64,000 bases of DNA from Atriophallophorus winterbourni (GCA_013407085.1 JACCGJ010008482.1:124001-188000); one strand, 5' to 3'; positions 10,218 through 21,285 are shown, numbered from the stretch's first letter. Numbers and translations: made by a program. The notes: generated by a model not told the origin, from the letters alone.

Positions 10218-10363
10218 CACCGATGAAAAACAAAGTCGTTCTTATCGATGATTCACCGATAAAAAACAAAGTCGTTCTTATCGATGATTCACCGATGAAA
10301 AACAAAGTCGTTCTTATCGATGATTACCGATTAAAAACAACTTCGTTCGTATCGATGGTTCAC
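10218..10363 (-). repeat. 36-bp minisatellite, 4 units (block 2)
   Basis: Three good units and one diverged unit of the same motif as at 2,548, in the same position upstream of the decayed exon. Confidence 0.7.
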
Positions 10364-10399
10364 TTTTAGCACAATAACAAAAACATTAAAATTTTCTTG

Positions 10400-10864
10400 A
10401 CGTATCGGATTATAGAATCAAGAAACAAGATTTTAAGGTGAAAAAGCAATCGCTTTACAATTACCATTTGGTGACATCTATAGAAAATACAGTTGGATGC
10501 ATTCAAAATTCTGTCGAGCCGATTGGTTTGAGTGGGTTCATATGGGTCAATATACCGGGCCGATAGTGGAGTGGTCTTTGATATGAAGATCCATCTGCGA
10601 TTTGAAATCACTCATCGTAGGTGCGGTAACAACAACCTGTGTTAGGGAATTCCACGGATAGCAAATACACACCGAGATGAAATGTCGTCTACAATGGAGT
10701 CTTGATTGAGGTATAACGAGACAAGTTGAATGACTCTGTGTATTCTTACGGGAGCCAACTTTTATCACATCGCGGAGACGGCGATTTTCGATCCGCAGTA
10801 TTTTAAATGTTAGAATCATGTCTTTCCTAACTTTAATTTGTTTATAATCAGTCAATCTCAGCAT
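10400..10864 (-). mobile_element. LINE 3' tail in block 2 (minus)
   Basis: Best-preserved copy: 105 codons starting MLRLTDYKQIKVRKDMILTF and including HFISVCICYPWNSLTQVV and FKSQMDLHIKDHSTIGP, the normal C-terminal end of a CR1/jockey-type ORF2. Confidence 0.7.
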
Positions 10865-10869
10865 GGCCG

Positions 10870-11667
10870 ATAGCTCTTATCATGGGATGCGCTGTATGCG
10901 ATCAACTAGCTTCGTTACCCAGGGATAAACTTTACCCAAGTATTCAATGTCTTTACACAAACACAGTACTCAAGCTGGGATCACATATTCTATCGTCGGA
11001 TGGTTGTATGCTATTAAAATGCGACGGAGAGATGTAGTAGATAATCGCACAAATAACCTTCATACCCTTCTCAAGATACGGCTTGCCCTGTTGAATACTT
11101 TCCGGCAACGCCTTTTTGGTTTCAGGTTATTTGTAATTAAGAAACAAGGATACTATTGGTCGAAGAAATGCGCCGAATGGTAGAACTGGAACACAAGCTG
11201 AAACATGTAATAGCTGCCAACATTACATGATTAATCCTACTACGATTAGCACTGTCTGAGGTAGCTTTTCGAAATGAGAAAACAAGTGAAGACCGAAGAC
11301 TACCTCTCTTCAGCTAATCACTTGATTCACATGATGGCAGTTGGACATCCTAATGGAGCAGAATTGTGAGACGCGTATTGTTTGACTGATCAGATATCAG
11401 GTCGCTGCAACGAGCCCTTCACTTATCAAGCAAAACTTGAATGGAAAATTGTGTGATCCAGTCCATTCTACTTCGACCTATCACAATGTTGTGTTCAGCA
11501 TACAGCAAAAAGACAGGGATGCCGCTGAAAAATTGGAGTTGATGTCCAATTAATAGTTGCAGTATGGTGTGTCGTGTGTCTAACAAATGTCGAGGGACGA
11601 ACTGAAGGCAGTTCAAATTGACGAGAATTCATGTTGCCTAAAACAGGATCATTTTAATTTGTGTTTA
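10870..11667. repeat. Near-identical core of tandem block, copy 2
   Basis: Matches 3,140-3,930 and 17,178-17,970; ends where the Nimb-like LINE is inserted. Confidence 0.6.
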
Positions 11668-11672
11668 CCATG

Positions 11673-13666
11673 ATGGGATCAAGAGAGCCATTGGCCCAAA
11701 CAAACTTAAAACGGCTCCCATTAAGTCTTTTTCTGGTAAGCCGATTGTCGACAAAACTCAACAGATGGAAAGATGGGTAGAGCACTTCTCCTCCCTCTAC
11801 TCTAGGGACAGTGCGGTTCTACCGCATGCAATTGAAAATGTCGAACGGTTGTCGACCATTGAATATCTAGATACCCCTCATACACTTGATGAGCTCAATA
11901 AAGCAATCGACCGCTTAGCGAATGGGAAGGCCCCTGGTGACGACGGAATTCCACCTGAGCTCATCAAATGCGGTAGAGCAGCATTATTACAGCCCCTTTA
12001 CCATTTGCTTCTTCAGTGCTGGCAGGAGGGGAGTGTCCCACAAGAGATGCGAGAAACAAAGATCATCACGCTATTTAAGAATAAGGGTGATAGAGGCGAC
12101 TGCAACAATTACAGAGGAATCTCCCTTCTGAATGTTGTAGGCAAATTGTTTGCTAAAGTCTTACAGATTCGGCTGCAAGTTTTAGCTGATAGAATTTACT
12201 CTGAATCTCAATGTGGCTTCCGCAAGGGAAGATCAACCGTTGACATGATCTTCTCCCTGAGACAACCTTAAGGAAAGTGTCGGGAACAGCGTATGCCATT
12301 ATACGCTGTGTTTATTGATTTAACTAAGGCATTCGACTACGTCAGCAGGGAGGGTCTCTTCAAAATGCTCGATCTGATAGGCTGCCCCCCAAGGCTGCTG
12401 AGACTCGTTATTTCGTTCCACTCAGGCATTAAAGGCTCAGTCCATTTTAACGGTTGCAGTTCAGAAGCATTTGAAATTCGCCGAGGCGTCAAACAAGGGT
12501 GTGTTCTTGCTCCCACGCTGTTCGGCATTTTCTTTGCTCTGCTTCTCAAGCACGCTTTTAAGATGAGAACAGAAGGCATTTACATACGCACGCGAAGTGA
12601 TGGCAAGCTTTTCAACCTGAACCGGTTGAGAGCACGAACCAAAGTACGCGATGTGATAATCCGTGACCCGTTGTTTGCCGACGATGCAGCCTTTATTGCT
12701 CACTCCCAAGAGAACATACAGTCGCTAATGGACTGTTTTTCGTCGGCATGCAAAGACTTTGGTCTAACAATCAGCATGAGCAAGACCAAATTCCTTGGTC
12801 AAGGGACTGTATCGCCGCCAATCATCACTGTTGGAAACTGTCAGCTCGAACCAGTACATCATTTCACATATCTTGGTTCAACCATTGCGGATAACCTCTC
12901 GCTAGACACGGAGAATGATAAGCGGATTGGCAGAGCAGCTGTCATTTTGTCTTGATTGAACTCTCGTGTTTGGGGTAACCGCAAGCTGACTGTAAAGAAA
13001 AAGATGATGGTATACAGCGCGTGCGTACTAAATGCTTTACTATACGGCAGTGAAACCTGGGCCACCCACGCAAGACACGAACGGAAGCTGAATGCTTTCC
13101 ATCTACGAAGCATCCGTCGTATCTTGAACATATCGTGGATGGACAGAGTGACTAACGCTGAAGTGCTTTCAAAAGCTGGTCTACAGAGCATGTTTACCCT
13201 ATTACGTCAGCGCCGCCTGCGGTAGCTTGGTCATGTCTATAGAATGGAAAATGGTCGTATTCCGAAAGATCTACTCTACGGTGAGTTGCAATTAGGAAGT
13301 CGACCATTGGGCAGACCGCACTTGCGGTACAAAGATGTTTGCAAAAGAGATATGAAAGCTCTTGACATTGACCCCGCAAGCTGGGGAGAACTTGCTCTTG
13401 ACCGCTCACTTTGGAGGCATTGTGTAAAGCGTCGACTACAAGCCGGGGAGAAGCAAATACAGCTCCTGGCTGCTGAACGCAGATTACGCCGCCGGCGTGC
13501 AACTGATGCAATACAACAGAGTTCTGACTATCGTTGCAAGCGCTGCGGAGAGATTGTTCCTCCCGAATCGGACTGTTTAGTCATTCAAAAAGTTGCAAAA
13601 CATGAAATTCATGCGATGTGATGTACATCCATGGTCGACATCGACCGACGGAGGCCAACAACAACA
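11673..13666 (+). mobile_element. Nimb/I-like LINE, 5'-truncated, ~2 kb
   Basis: Inserted at a site that is uninterrupted in blocks 1 and 3, with a short ACCAT repeat at each end (11,668-11,672 and 13,667-13,671). Holds RT to C-terminus of ORF2, then a 3' UTR with GGTCGACATCGACC and an (AAC)n tail. Clade name is from memory of the C-terminal pattern. Confidence 0.8.
11674..13621 (+). pseudogene. Nimb-like LINE ORF2, RT to C-terminus, three stops in one frame
   Basis: One frame spans about 1.9 kb: linker MERWVEHFSSLYSRDSAV, RT blocks KAPGDDGIPPELIK, NYRGISLLNVVGKLFAKV, DLTKAFDYVSREGL, RGVKQGCVLAPTLF, the catalytic LFADDAAFI, and the C-terminal LGHVYRMENGRIPKDLLYG with a CKRCGE half-finger. 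The frame is broken only by stops at 12,269 (TAA), 12,953 (TGA) and 13,223 (TAG), with no frameshift between them. The endonuclease is missing through 5' truncation. The second half of the C-terminal C2H2-like finger looks degenerate. Confidence 0.85.
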
Positions 13667-13671
13667 ACCAT

Positions 13672-14240
13672 CTTCAACTCCGCAGCAAAACTGAGCAGCC
13701 AAATTGACGTTTACATAGTCTACATTCTCGGTTTCGGCGAAAACGTGTGATGCTTTAAAAGCATACAAATGAGACGGAACGCAATTTAAGCTCTGTGTAT
13801 GCGAATTCGATTCCAGATCATCACCGGCAGTTTGAGACGGTTCCAGCAATACATGACCAATGGTGATCTCTTAAATCCGAACGAGTTGCATCACCGTCGC
13901 GATCGCTCAAGTCCCGGCAGTGGAGTTGCAGTCTACTTTCCAAAACGTTTAGCGCGTTGTAACCTATTCGATCATTCTGAACTCAGCTTCCCGATACGAG
14001 GTGGTGTTCAGTAAAGCTAGTAAATGGAGATGAATGTACGATCGGCATCATTTACCGCTCGCTATCACCCGAAAGCTCATTTATTGATAAAATAATCGAA
14101 TCCTTGCAATATATCACAAGCTTCCAAAACTCTCAATTGCCCATCATTTGCGATGTAATTCTCCCTCATATGATTTCAAGAAGTGAACACTGTGTGTATT
14201 CGTGTGAACTTAAATTCTATTTATCCACTGAACAAGCAGA
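13672..14240 (+). mobile_element. LINE endonuclease fragment, block 2
   Basis: Twin of 3,931-4,505, reads RRDRSSPGSGVAVYFPKR. It is the right-hand flank of the Nimb-like insertion. Confidence 0.5.
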
Positions 14241-14479
14241 TGGGGTATTGACTAACCTTCTATCCATGACCTTGTCTTAACGATTGAAGCAACCATTATG
14301 AAAGATTGACCATAAGGTGCTTATTTTCGATTATGTATGTTATGCGGAACGATTTAGGGAACATACAAAATTGTTCAGGAAAATGCTATTTCAAACATCA
14401 TGGATTCTGATTTATTTTAAAATACATTCATGCATTTTTTGATTTCGAAATTTGACGAAACATGGGGTTTTATACCAAA

Positions 14480-15110
14480 CAAATGCAACCACAACTACCA
14501 CTTTCTTCTGCGGATTAAAACGTTCGAGGTTCAAGACACTAGACGTAGGTGAGTCTGTACATTTATGCTACATCGACATTTCCTAAGCTTCCGATAGAGT
14601 CAACAATGATGTTTTAATAAAAATCTCGAAGCTTATAGTATAACGCGAATGCTGCTGAATTGGATGAGAGACTATCTTACTGATAGACACGTCCACGTTC
14701 GCTTTGGCAGCACCTTCTCCTGAAGAAAGGACGTTATATGAGTAGTTCCGCAAGGTTCGGCGCATGCACCTGTTCTATTCTCGCTGTACATGGAGGATAT
14801 AATAGAGGATACCGAATGTAACCAGATACTCTTCGCCAGTTATATTTAAATATGGAAACTTGACAGGTTTGTTAATGACTGCATGGCATGACAACGGGAA
14901 ATTTGCACATTATTTCGTTTGTCCCAGTCACATGAGTTACCATTTAACCTTGCCAAATGTAAAATGCTGCAGGCGTATCGGTTTCATCAGTCTGGACCAC
15001 CGGTGATAAATATTTCGGAATATGGGTATCTTTAAAACTTAATCCTGGACATCATTGCCAGACAGTGTACAATAAACCCTGCCGTATCTTGAGACTCCTA
15101 AAAAGGATAT
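14480..15110 (+). mobile_element. LINE reverse transcriptase fossil, block 2
   Basis: Twin of 8,340-8,960 with a few substitutions and indels. Confidence 0.65.
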
Positions 15111-15142
15111 TCAGGATTTTCACCGTAGCAACTTTACCCCGG

Positions 15143-15427
15143 TTAATTAGTACGTACGTACGTCATGTTATATAATTTTCCATCCAACCCTGAGCAACAT
15201 GACTTAGGAGGGATTTTGAAATACTTGACAGGATTTATCATCATGCGACAACGTTGGTCTCTCGTTTCATAAATTTGCCTTTCAAAGAGCGATTGTATCG
15301 AACGACATATACGGAGTGACCGCCTGTTGGCATTCAAAATCTTGCATATAGAAAACCATCGCATTAAACACTTGCGAAAGCGCAATGGGCTTACTCCAAC
15401 TAGAAAACTTTGGAAGGCTTGCAGCAT
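15143..15427 (-). other. Conserved open frame of tandem block, copy 3 (94 aa)
   Basis: Same frame as 1,732-2,112 and 8,977-9,261. Confidence 0.25.
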
Positions 15428-15555
15428 TGCATTTTATCGGTTGGATATTAATCGTAATTTTTCCTCGGTAAGCAGTTTTTCACTTAGAACATTTTGAGTA
15501 AACAAATCACGCGCTGGCTATCTGTAGCGGTTTTCGCTTCTAAAATCGATGAGTA
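15310..15555. repeat. Local duplication, left copy
   Basis: About 230 bp repeated at 15,967-16,205, one copy on each side of a LINE tail. Other blocks have a single copy. Confidence 0.65.
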
Positions 15556-15966
15556 TAAGGCAAAAAGTTCAAAGTTCAAAGATTTATGGTTAAAAAAGTT
15601 AATACTTTACAACACCACAGGATGATGGTATGAATAAAAAAGAAAAAATACAATAGTATAAAAGCAATAGTGAATATCAAATGTAAGGCTCACGAATGTT
15701 ATTCTTTTGCATATGTAAGTCCAATTTCACTTTAAACGCCGCCAGGCAAGGAGAGTCCACCACATGTTGGGGTAGGGAATTCCAAAGAAATATAGCACGT
15801 ATGGCGAAAAAATGGCGCCGACAGTCAATACGGGAACTTGGGACGTAAAGGGATAAGGTATGTCCGCGTGTTACTTTTCCATCACATACATCAAGCAAGT
15901 GTTTTAGTGGATGTCCTTCTGTAGACACAATTCTATAAGTCAGAATAATATCGCGTCGTATCCTCC
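15556..15966 (-). mobile_element. CR1/jockey-type LINE 3' end, specific to block 3
   Basis: The minus frame reads RRIRRDIILTYRIVSTEG, IDCRRHFFAIRAIFLWNSL and AAFKVKLDLHMQKN, followed by a tail with TTCAAAGTTCAAAG on the plus strand. In frame with the flanking block sequence, producing the chimeric 136-codon frame 15,677-16,087. A related decayed tail is at 33,345-33,672. Confidence 0.75.
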
Positions 15967-16205
15967 TTTTACGGAGTGACCGCCTGTTGCCATTCAAAAT
16001 CTTGCATATAGAAAACCATCGCATTAAACACTTGCGAAAGCGCAATGGGCTCACTCCAACTAGAAAACTTTGAAAGGCTTGCAGCATTGCATTTTATCCT
16101 TCGGATATTAATCGTAATTTCTCCTCGGTAAGCAGTTTTTCACTTAGAACATTTTGAGTAAGCGAATCACGTGCTCGGTATCTGTAGCGGTTTTCGCTTC
16201 TAAAA
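15967..16205. repeat. Local duplication, right copy
   Basis: Matches 15,310-15,555; starts within CGGAGTGACCGCCTGTTG and runs through the GCAGCATTGCATTTTATC region. Confidence 0.65.
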
Positions 16206-16317
16206 TCGATGGGTATAAGACAAACCATGCCGTATAAGATATTCGCAATTAATTTAATAATGATTTTATAATTTTACTAGATATACAATGTCATCCTATG
16301 GTTACTGTTAAGCTAAA

Positions 16318-16465
16318 TACGTTTTCTAGCATAATACTTTCTGAGTTCTGATGATTGCACATAGAACGAATTTCAGTTGTTCCTGTACATCAGTTTCGTC
16401 CAAACCATTGCTAGTTAATTCTGAAGCTGCTTTTTCACGAAACTTTGTTAATCTATACATGCAAA
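16318..16465 (-). pseudogene. Decayed paralogue of the signal-peptide exon, copy 3
   Basis: Reads MYRLTKFREKAASELTSN and DVQEQLKFVLCAIIRTQ. Open, and the frame continues upstream through the minisatellite (MFFIGESSIRTSLFFIGESS), which explains the longer open frame 16,326-16,619. Confidence 0.4.
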
Positions 16466-16533
16466 AACACCACAAGTGATTTTTCTTTTCTGAGGGTTCA
16501 CCTTTTGAGGTCATTCTATAACGGTAGCGTGCA

Positions 16534-16680
16534 CCGATGAAAAACAAAGTCGTTCTTATCGATGATTCACCGATGAAAAACAAACTCGTTCTTATCGATG
16601 ATTCACCGATGAAAAACAAAGTCGTTCTTATCGACGATTACCGATTAAAAACAACTTCGTTCGCATCGATGGTTCACTTT
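16534..16680 (-). repeat. 36-bp minisatellite, 4 units (block 3)
   Basis: Three good units and one diverged. Because 36 is a multiple of three it is open in frame. Confidence 0.7.
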
Positions 16681-16699
16681 TAGCACAATAACAAAAACA

Positions 16700-17178
16700 T
16701 TAAAATTTTCTTGACGTATCGGATTATAGAATCAAGAAACAAGATTTTAAGGTGAAAAAGCAATCGCTTTACAATTACCATTTGGTGACATCTATACAAA
16801 ATACAGTAGGATGGGATCAAAATTCTGTCGAGGCAATTGGTTTGAGTGGGTTCATATGGGTCAATATACCGGGCCGATAATGGAGTGGTCTTTGATATGA
16901 AGATCCATCTGCGATTTGAAATCACTCATCGTAGGAGCGTTAACGACAAACTGTGATAGGGAATTCCACGGATAGCAAATACACACCGAGATGAAATGTC
17001 GTCTACAATGGAGTCTTGATTGAGGTATAACGAGACAAGTTGAATGACTCTGTGTATTCTTACGGGAGCCAACTTTTATCACATCGCGGAGACGGCGATT
17101 TTCGATCCGCAGTATTTTAAATGTTAGAATCATGTCTTTCCTAACTTTAATTTGTTTATAATCAGTCAATCTCAGCAT
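16700..17178 (-). mobile_element. LINE 3' tail in block 3 (minus)
   Basis: Same insertion as 2,700-3,135 and 10,400-10,864; 105-codon end frame open. Confidence 0.65.
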
Positions 17179-17984
17179 GGCCGATAGCTCTTATCATGGG
17201 ATGCGCTGTATGCGATCAACTAGCTTCGTTACCCAGGGATAAACTTTACCCAAGTATTCAATGTCTTTACACAAACACAGTACTCAAGCTGGGATCACAT
17301 ATTCTATCGTCGGATGGTTGTATGCTATTAAAATGCGACGGAGAGATGTAGTAGATAATCGCACAAATAACCTTCATACCCTTCTCAAGATACGGCTTGC
17401 CCTGTTGAATACTTTCCGGCAACGCCTTTTTGGTTTCAGGTTATTTGTAATTAAGAAACAAGGATACTATTGGTCGAAGAAATGCGCCGAATGGTAGAAC
17501 TGGAACACAAGCTGAAACATGTAATAGCTGCCAACATTACATGATTAATCCTACTACGATTAGCACTGTCTGAGGTAGCTTTTCGAAATGAGAAAACAAG
17601 TGAAGACCGAAGACTACCTCTCTTCAGCTAATCACTTGATTCACATGATAGCAGTTGGACATCCTAATGGAGCAGAATTGTGAGACGCGTATTGTTTGAC
17701 TGATCAGATATCAGGTCGCTGCAACGAGCCCTTCACTTATCAAGCAAAACTTGAATGGAAAATTGTATGATCCAGTCCATTCTACTTCGACCTATAACAA
17801 TGTTGTGTTCAGCATACAGCAAAAAGACAGGGATGCCGCTGAAAAATTGGAGTTGATGTCCAATTAATAGTTGCAGTATGGTGTGTCGTGTGTCTAACAA
17901 ATGTCGAGGGACGAACTGAAGGCAGTTCAAATTGACGAGAATTCATGTTGCCTAAAACAGGATCATTTTAGTTTGGATTTACCA
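17178..17984. repeat. Near-identical core of tandem block, copy 3
   Basis: Matches 3,140-3,930 and 10,870-11,660. Confidence 0.6.
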
Positions 17985-18029
17985 TCTTCAACTCCGCAGC
18001 AAAACTCAGCAGCCAAATTGACGTTTACA

Positions 18030-18150
18030 TAGCCATGCACTGGCATCCGCAAGGTAAACGAAAAAGGGGACGGCCCAAGGAAACTTGGCGCAAAACGTTG
18101 GAACGCGAACTACATGCACAAGTATTCACGGTGCAATACATATCATGACT
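18030..18150 (+). mobile_element. RTE-type LINE 3' fragment
   Basis: Reads MHWHPQGKRKRGRPKETWRK then LERELHAQVFTV. It sits at the right breakpoint of block 3. Confidence 0.6.
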
Positions 18151-18224
18151 TTCAAGTTTATTAGAATGGCAAATTCTGACTTTCAATGCTCATAACGGCA
18201 CGGATGTGCTAAACAGCTTACACT

Positions 18225-18415
18225 GTGCTAAATTGATGTGCCATCGGTAGTGAGCTGCATACGAATATACACTGGAGTCTCACTGCCATTGCAATTTTCC
18301 TTTACCATATCTGGCTAAGCCTGGGCAACCTGACAGTATCTCAGCCAACGTGCAGTCTAAAAACTGTGCGGCAATTTCCCTGGATCGGGGTTGTGATTTC
18401 ATGGTATACTAAAAC
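18225..18415 (-). repeat. Dispersed repeat family 1
   Basis: Sense core of the family: AAGCCTGATCCAGGCAAAG, then TGCCGCACAGTCAGAGACTG, then CTGTCAGGTT and CCAGGCCTAGACAG. Here antisense, with the accessory GTGCTAAATTGATGTGCC end. Confidence 0.5.
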
Positions 18416-18474
18416 AACCCGATTTTTACAATGAACAATTTGTATTTTTGACAGAGAATTTCAATGTATACAGA

Positions 18475-18665
18475 AGCAAATTTTATACAACTTGAAAATT
18501 TGGTATCACGAGTTCCAGTGTATCAGTCATCTTCTCTTCTTCTTTTCAACGATCGTTCAGCTGGAAACGAAAAACTCACGGCTAGGCAAGAGGCGTCGTA
18601 ACGCAAGGCAATAAAGAAAACGACAAAACAATGAGCAGTTTGCGGCTGATGACTGCTTGGATAGT
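18475..18665. other. Unassigned spacer with one open minus frame
   Basis: The minus strand is open through TAHCFVVFFIALRYDASCLA followed by GTGAGT. Could be an exon end or chance; no acceptor or homology supports it. Confidence 0.15.
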
Positions 18666-18679
18666 TCCACTACAGTATG

Positions 18680-18860
18680 AACGAAGGCGTAAGCTTGATC
18701 CACGCAAAGTGCCGCACGGTCATAGACTGCATGTGGCCTAATGTACTCTCAGAGCCCAGCATGTTTCCAGTGGCAAATCAATTTATCACGGTGTTAGCTG
18801 CACACGTTCATCACAGGAAACACTTGTCACACCAATGAGATTGACATTCCCACAGTTGTC
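18680..18860 (+). repeat. Dispersed repeat family 1
   Basis: Sense copy: AAGCTTGATCCACGCAAAG, then TGCCGCACGGTCATAGACTG. Confidence 0.45.
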
Positions 18861-18964
18861 GCGCCAAAGCTCACGGTCTTAGACAATAACTGTCTCCGCA
18901 CGATCATTTGAGTTACTTGGAACCATCGGATACGCAACGCAACTATGCGTAATATAATCTTGGG

Positions 18965-19090
18965 TATGTATGTATGTATGAAAGCACAAGCCTGAACCAG
19001 GCAAAGTGCCGCACAGTCAGATACTGCATGTGCGCGAAGTTACTGTCAGGTTACCCAGGCCTAGACAGATCATGCTCTGATATACGGTAG
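18965..19090 (+). repeat. Dispersed repeat family 1
   Basis: Sense copy preceded by a TATG microsatellite; AAGCCTGAACCAGGCAAAG. Confidence 0.5.
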
Positions 19091-19261
19091 CAACGTGGAT
19101 ATCGAAACACAAGTTAACGTGCATACTTTGCTGATTACGCTACGTATTATAAATAGGATATCACCTGTATGTCATTGTATTGGATGGCCATATTTTGACT
19201 TGACACAAGCAGATGAAGGCATTGAGTGTTAAACTAGCCGCAGTTGATACTTACTTGTACT

Positions 19262-19810
19262 TGGGTGCGACTATCTCCTCCTGGAGGATGAGTCGGTTTC
19301 ACTGAAGATTCAATGAAGATTCTTGGGAATTTAGGTACAAAGCGGCGTCCACAGCACCACTCGGCGTTTGTTCGAGTCAGCATCTCTAGGCTTTGCACAA
19401 CCAAGTGCGACCTGCAAGACAGCAGGGAGTTGCCAGTTGGTGTGCACCAACTAACCGTCTATCAGACTCTGTACCCGGTTTTTCGTCAGGGTTTACTCCC
19501 GTAGCCTTTCCCGCGACCGGGTATCCCGCAAGGCAGCGGAGGTTTAAAATCAGGGTTTTCCTTCCCTTTAATGAAATGCCCTCTCAGGCTAACGAGCTCC
19601 ATCTGCCCGGAGCAAACTGGTTTTCAAGTGCCAGTCACTCGCCCTCGCCCCTTCTCCTCTTGGTAGAAGCAGTTCCGCCGGTCTCGGGGAGCCATTCGTG
19701 CAGGCCAGAAGCTGGACTTGGTTATCAGTGGCTATTTGAGACGCACGTCATATAGGAGCATTTTATAAGCAGTGGAGCTTATCCCCACTGTCACCCCCGG
19801 TTATGAAAAC
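19262..19810 (+). repeat. ~540 bp GC-rich dispersed repeat, plus copy
   Basis: Starts GGTGCGACTATCTCCTCC and ends near CCCCGGTTATGA; matches 25,078-25,590 in opposite orientation. One frame is open (MPSQANELHLPGANWFSSA, HSCRPEAGLGYQWLFET), and the inverted copy retains much of it in frame. Identity unknown; possibly a LINE UTR or SINE-like unit. Confidence 0.55.
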
Positions 19811-20295
19811 CTCAAAAAATCGAATTCAGTTTTCTAAGATTGTTTCAGTAATTTCGAATGTTGTCAAATGGATTAGGGAAGAAGCCTGTTATGATGTATA
19901 GCGTTGAAGGCTGATGTCGTTCACAACACTTGCTTGAATGCACGTTCGGTTTGAGGTGTAGACACCTCATCCCAGTGTGTGTCTGTGCCTAATATCGTAT
20001 AGGTTTAGGTCCAATTCTGCCCATCTTAGGATATCGATTTGTCATGGCTGTGTGCCAGTTAAGTACTCGGTAATTACTATCCATGGTTTCGAATGTACAT
20101 CGCGCTTAGATTGAAAGCCAACTACCTCTTGACCGAGTACGCTATCAATGCGGTTGACAAGAGCTTGCAATGCATCGTACCATGATGATGCAGCATGAGT
20201 TCCGGTCTAATCACGTGATGAGAAGATACACACGTTGCCGCCAGTGGTATGAGTGAAAGGATTGTCGCCAGTTTATCGACCTGTTATCATCTACT
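19811..20295. other. Unidentified sequence, probably old mobile DNA
   Basis: Plus-strand frames with stops; I cannot assign a family. Lies downstream of the last recognised exon of the host gene and may hold its next intron. Confidence 0.25.
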
Positions 20296-20712
20296 CGATT
20301 AACTGGCCACGTTTAGAGAATGGAAAATGGTCGTATTCCAAAAGATCTACTCTATGGTGAGTTGCAATCAGGAAATCGTCCATTGGACAGACACTTGCAA
20401 AAGATATAAGAAAGCTCTCGTCTTTGACCCGACGAGTTGGGAAGAACTTGCTCTTGGCCGTCCACATTGGAGGCATTGCGTAAAGCGTCGTCTGCAAGCT
20501 CGGAAGGAGCAGATACAGCTCTTGGCTGCTGAAAGCAGATCACGCCGACGGCGTGCAACTGAAGCCCTACAAACGAGTTCAGGCCACCGTTGCTAGTAAT
20601 GTGGGAGAGATTGTTTCTCCCGAATCGGACAGTTCAGTCACATGAAAATTCATGCGATTGTGATGTACATCCATGCTCGACATCGCCCGAAGGTGGCCAA
20701 AAACAACTCGAT
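20296..20712 (+). mobile_element. Nimb-like LINE 3' end, 5'-truncated
   Basis: Same C-terminus as at 13.2-13.6 kb: RMENGRIPKDLLYGELQ pattern shifted by an indel, then RPHWRHCVKRRLQARKEQI and SRSRRRRATEALQTSSG, followed by the CATCCATGCTCGACATCG 3' UTR. Confidence 0.75.
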
Positions 20713-20739
20713 AATCGCAGGCGTGGCAAAATAACGCAC

Positions 20740-21112
20740 CAGACTCAGTTTCCTGATCCGCCCGCCACCGTTTCTTCGACATCGTCACGGGTTCCGTCAA
20801 CAGAAGTGTACTGGGCGCAGATTCCTTGTCACTTGTGTTCCATACAACCCCCAACGCTGCTTTGGTTGCCTTCTTGACACGATGCATTCGCTGACGCTGT
20901 TTCGCTTGTAAACTGGCCCGGGAGCACAATGTCTGAACAAGCAACCGATCCCCATTGGCCAGTTTGGCCGACAACACCGTGTCGGTAGCTTCGATCATGT
21001 TAACCAATTGATCCGGGCCTGCGTGCGCGCGATTGGCTACCGCCGCAGCGACCATATTTTGCGCGGTTTCTGGACGAATCGTGCCCGACATGAGTGCTCT
21101 TCGGAGTTTGGC
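20740..21112 (-). CDS. Exon 5 of unidentified five-exon gene
   Basis: Acceptor TTTTCCGTTTCCAG then GCC AAA CTC: frame AKLRRALMSGTIRPETAQNM, VANRAHAGPDQLVNMIEAT, ANGDRLLVQTLCSRASLQAK, KKATKAALGVVWNTSDK, ending near RWRADQETES at a possible GTGCGT donor (20,739). About 124 codons plus one base. Helix-rich, with no zinc finger or transmembrane segment in the kept part. The frame stays open past 20,740 into LINE sequence, so this end is less certain than the acceptor. In frame with exon 4 after removal of a 2.37 kb repeat-filled intron. Confidence 0.65.
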
Positions 21113-21164
21113 CTGGAAACGGAAAAGGATCGCGGAAAATTAACAAGTGTGATCCAGCAAAAAG

Positions 21165-21285
21165 TGACGCACATTGGGCAATGAATACTGTCAGGTTGCA
21201 CAGAAGAATGAAAATAGAATTGGCAGTGATACTCTAGTGTGGTTCGATTGAGCACGGTGTTCGCTGCACAACACAGAAGTACTGC
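21165..21285 (+). repeat. Dispersed repeat family 1, diverged
   Basis: Shares the ACTGTCAGGTTGCACAG core and the GGCAGTGATACTCTAGTGTG region. Confidence 0.35.

Larger units (their letters stand above)
8880..15050. repeat. Tandem block copy 2
   Basis: Same order as copy 1 without the Gypsy element, but with a LINE tail (9,393-9,994) and a ~2 kb Nimb-like LINE (11,673-13,666). Net unit about 3.57 kb. Confidence 0.8.
15050..18030. repeat. Tandem block copy 3, truncated
   Basis: Follows the unit order up to the start of the endonuclease fragment, then breaks at GACGTTTACATAG where an RTE fragment begins. Carries its own LINE tail and a local ~230 bp duplication. Confidence 0.75.

Noticed and set aside
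20579..20720. Extension of exon 5 (GHLRAMSSMDVHHNRMNF)
   Set aside because: This part is antisense to the LINE 3' UTR at 20.6-20.7 kb, so I end the exon at 20,740.
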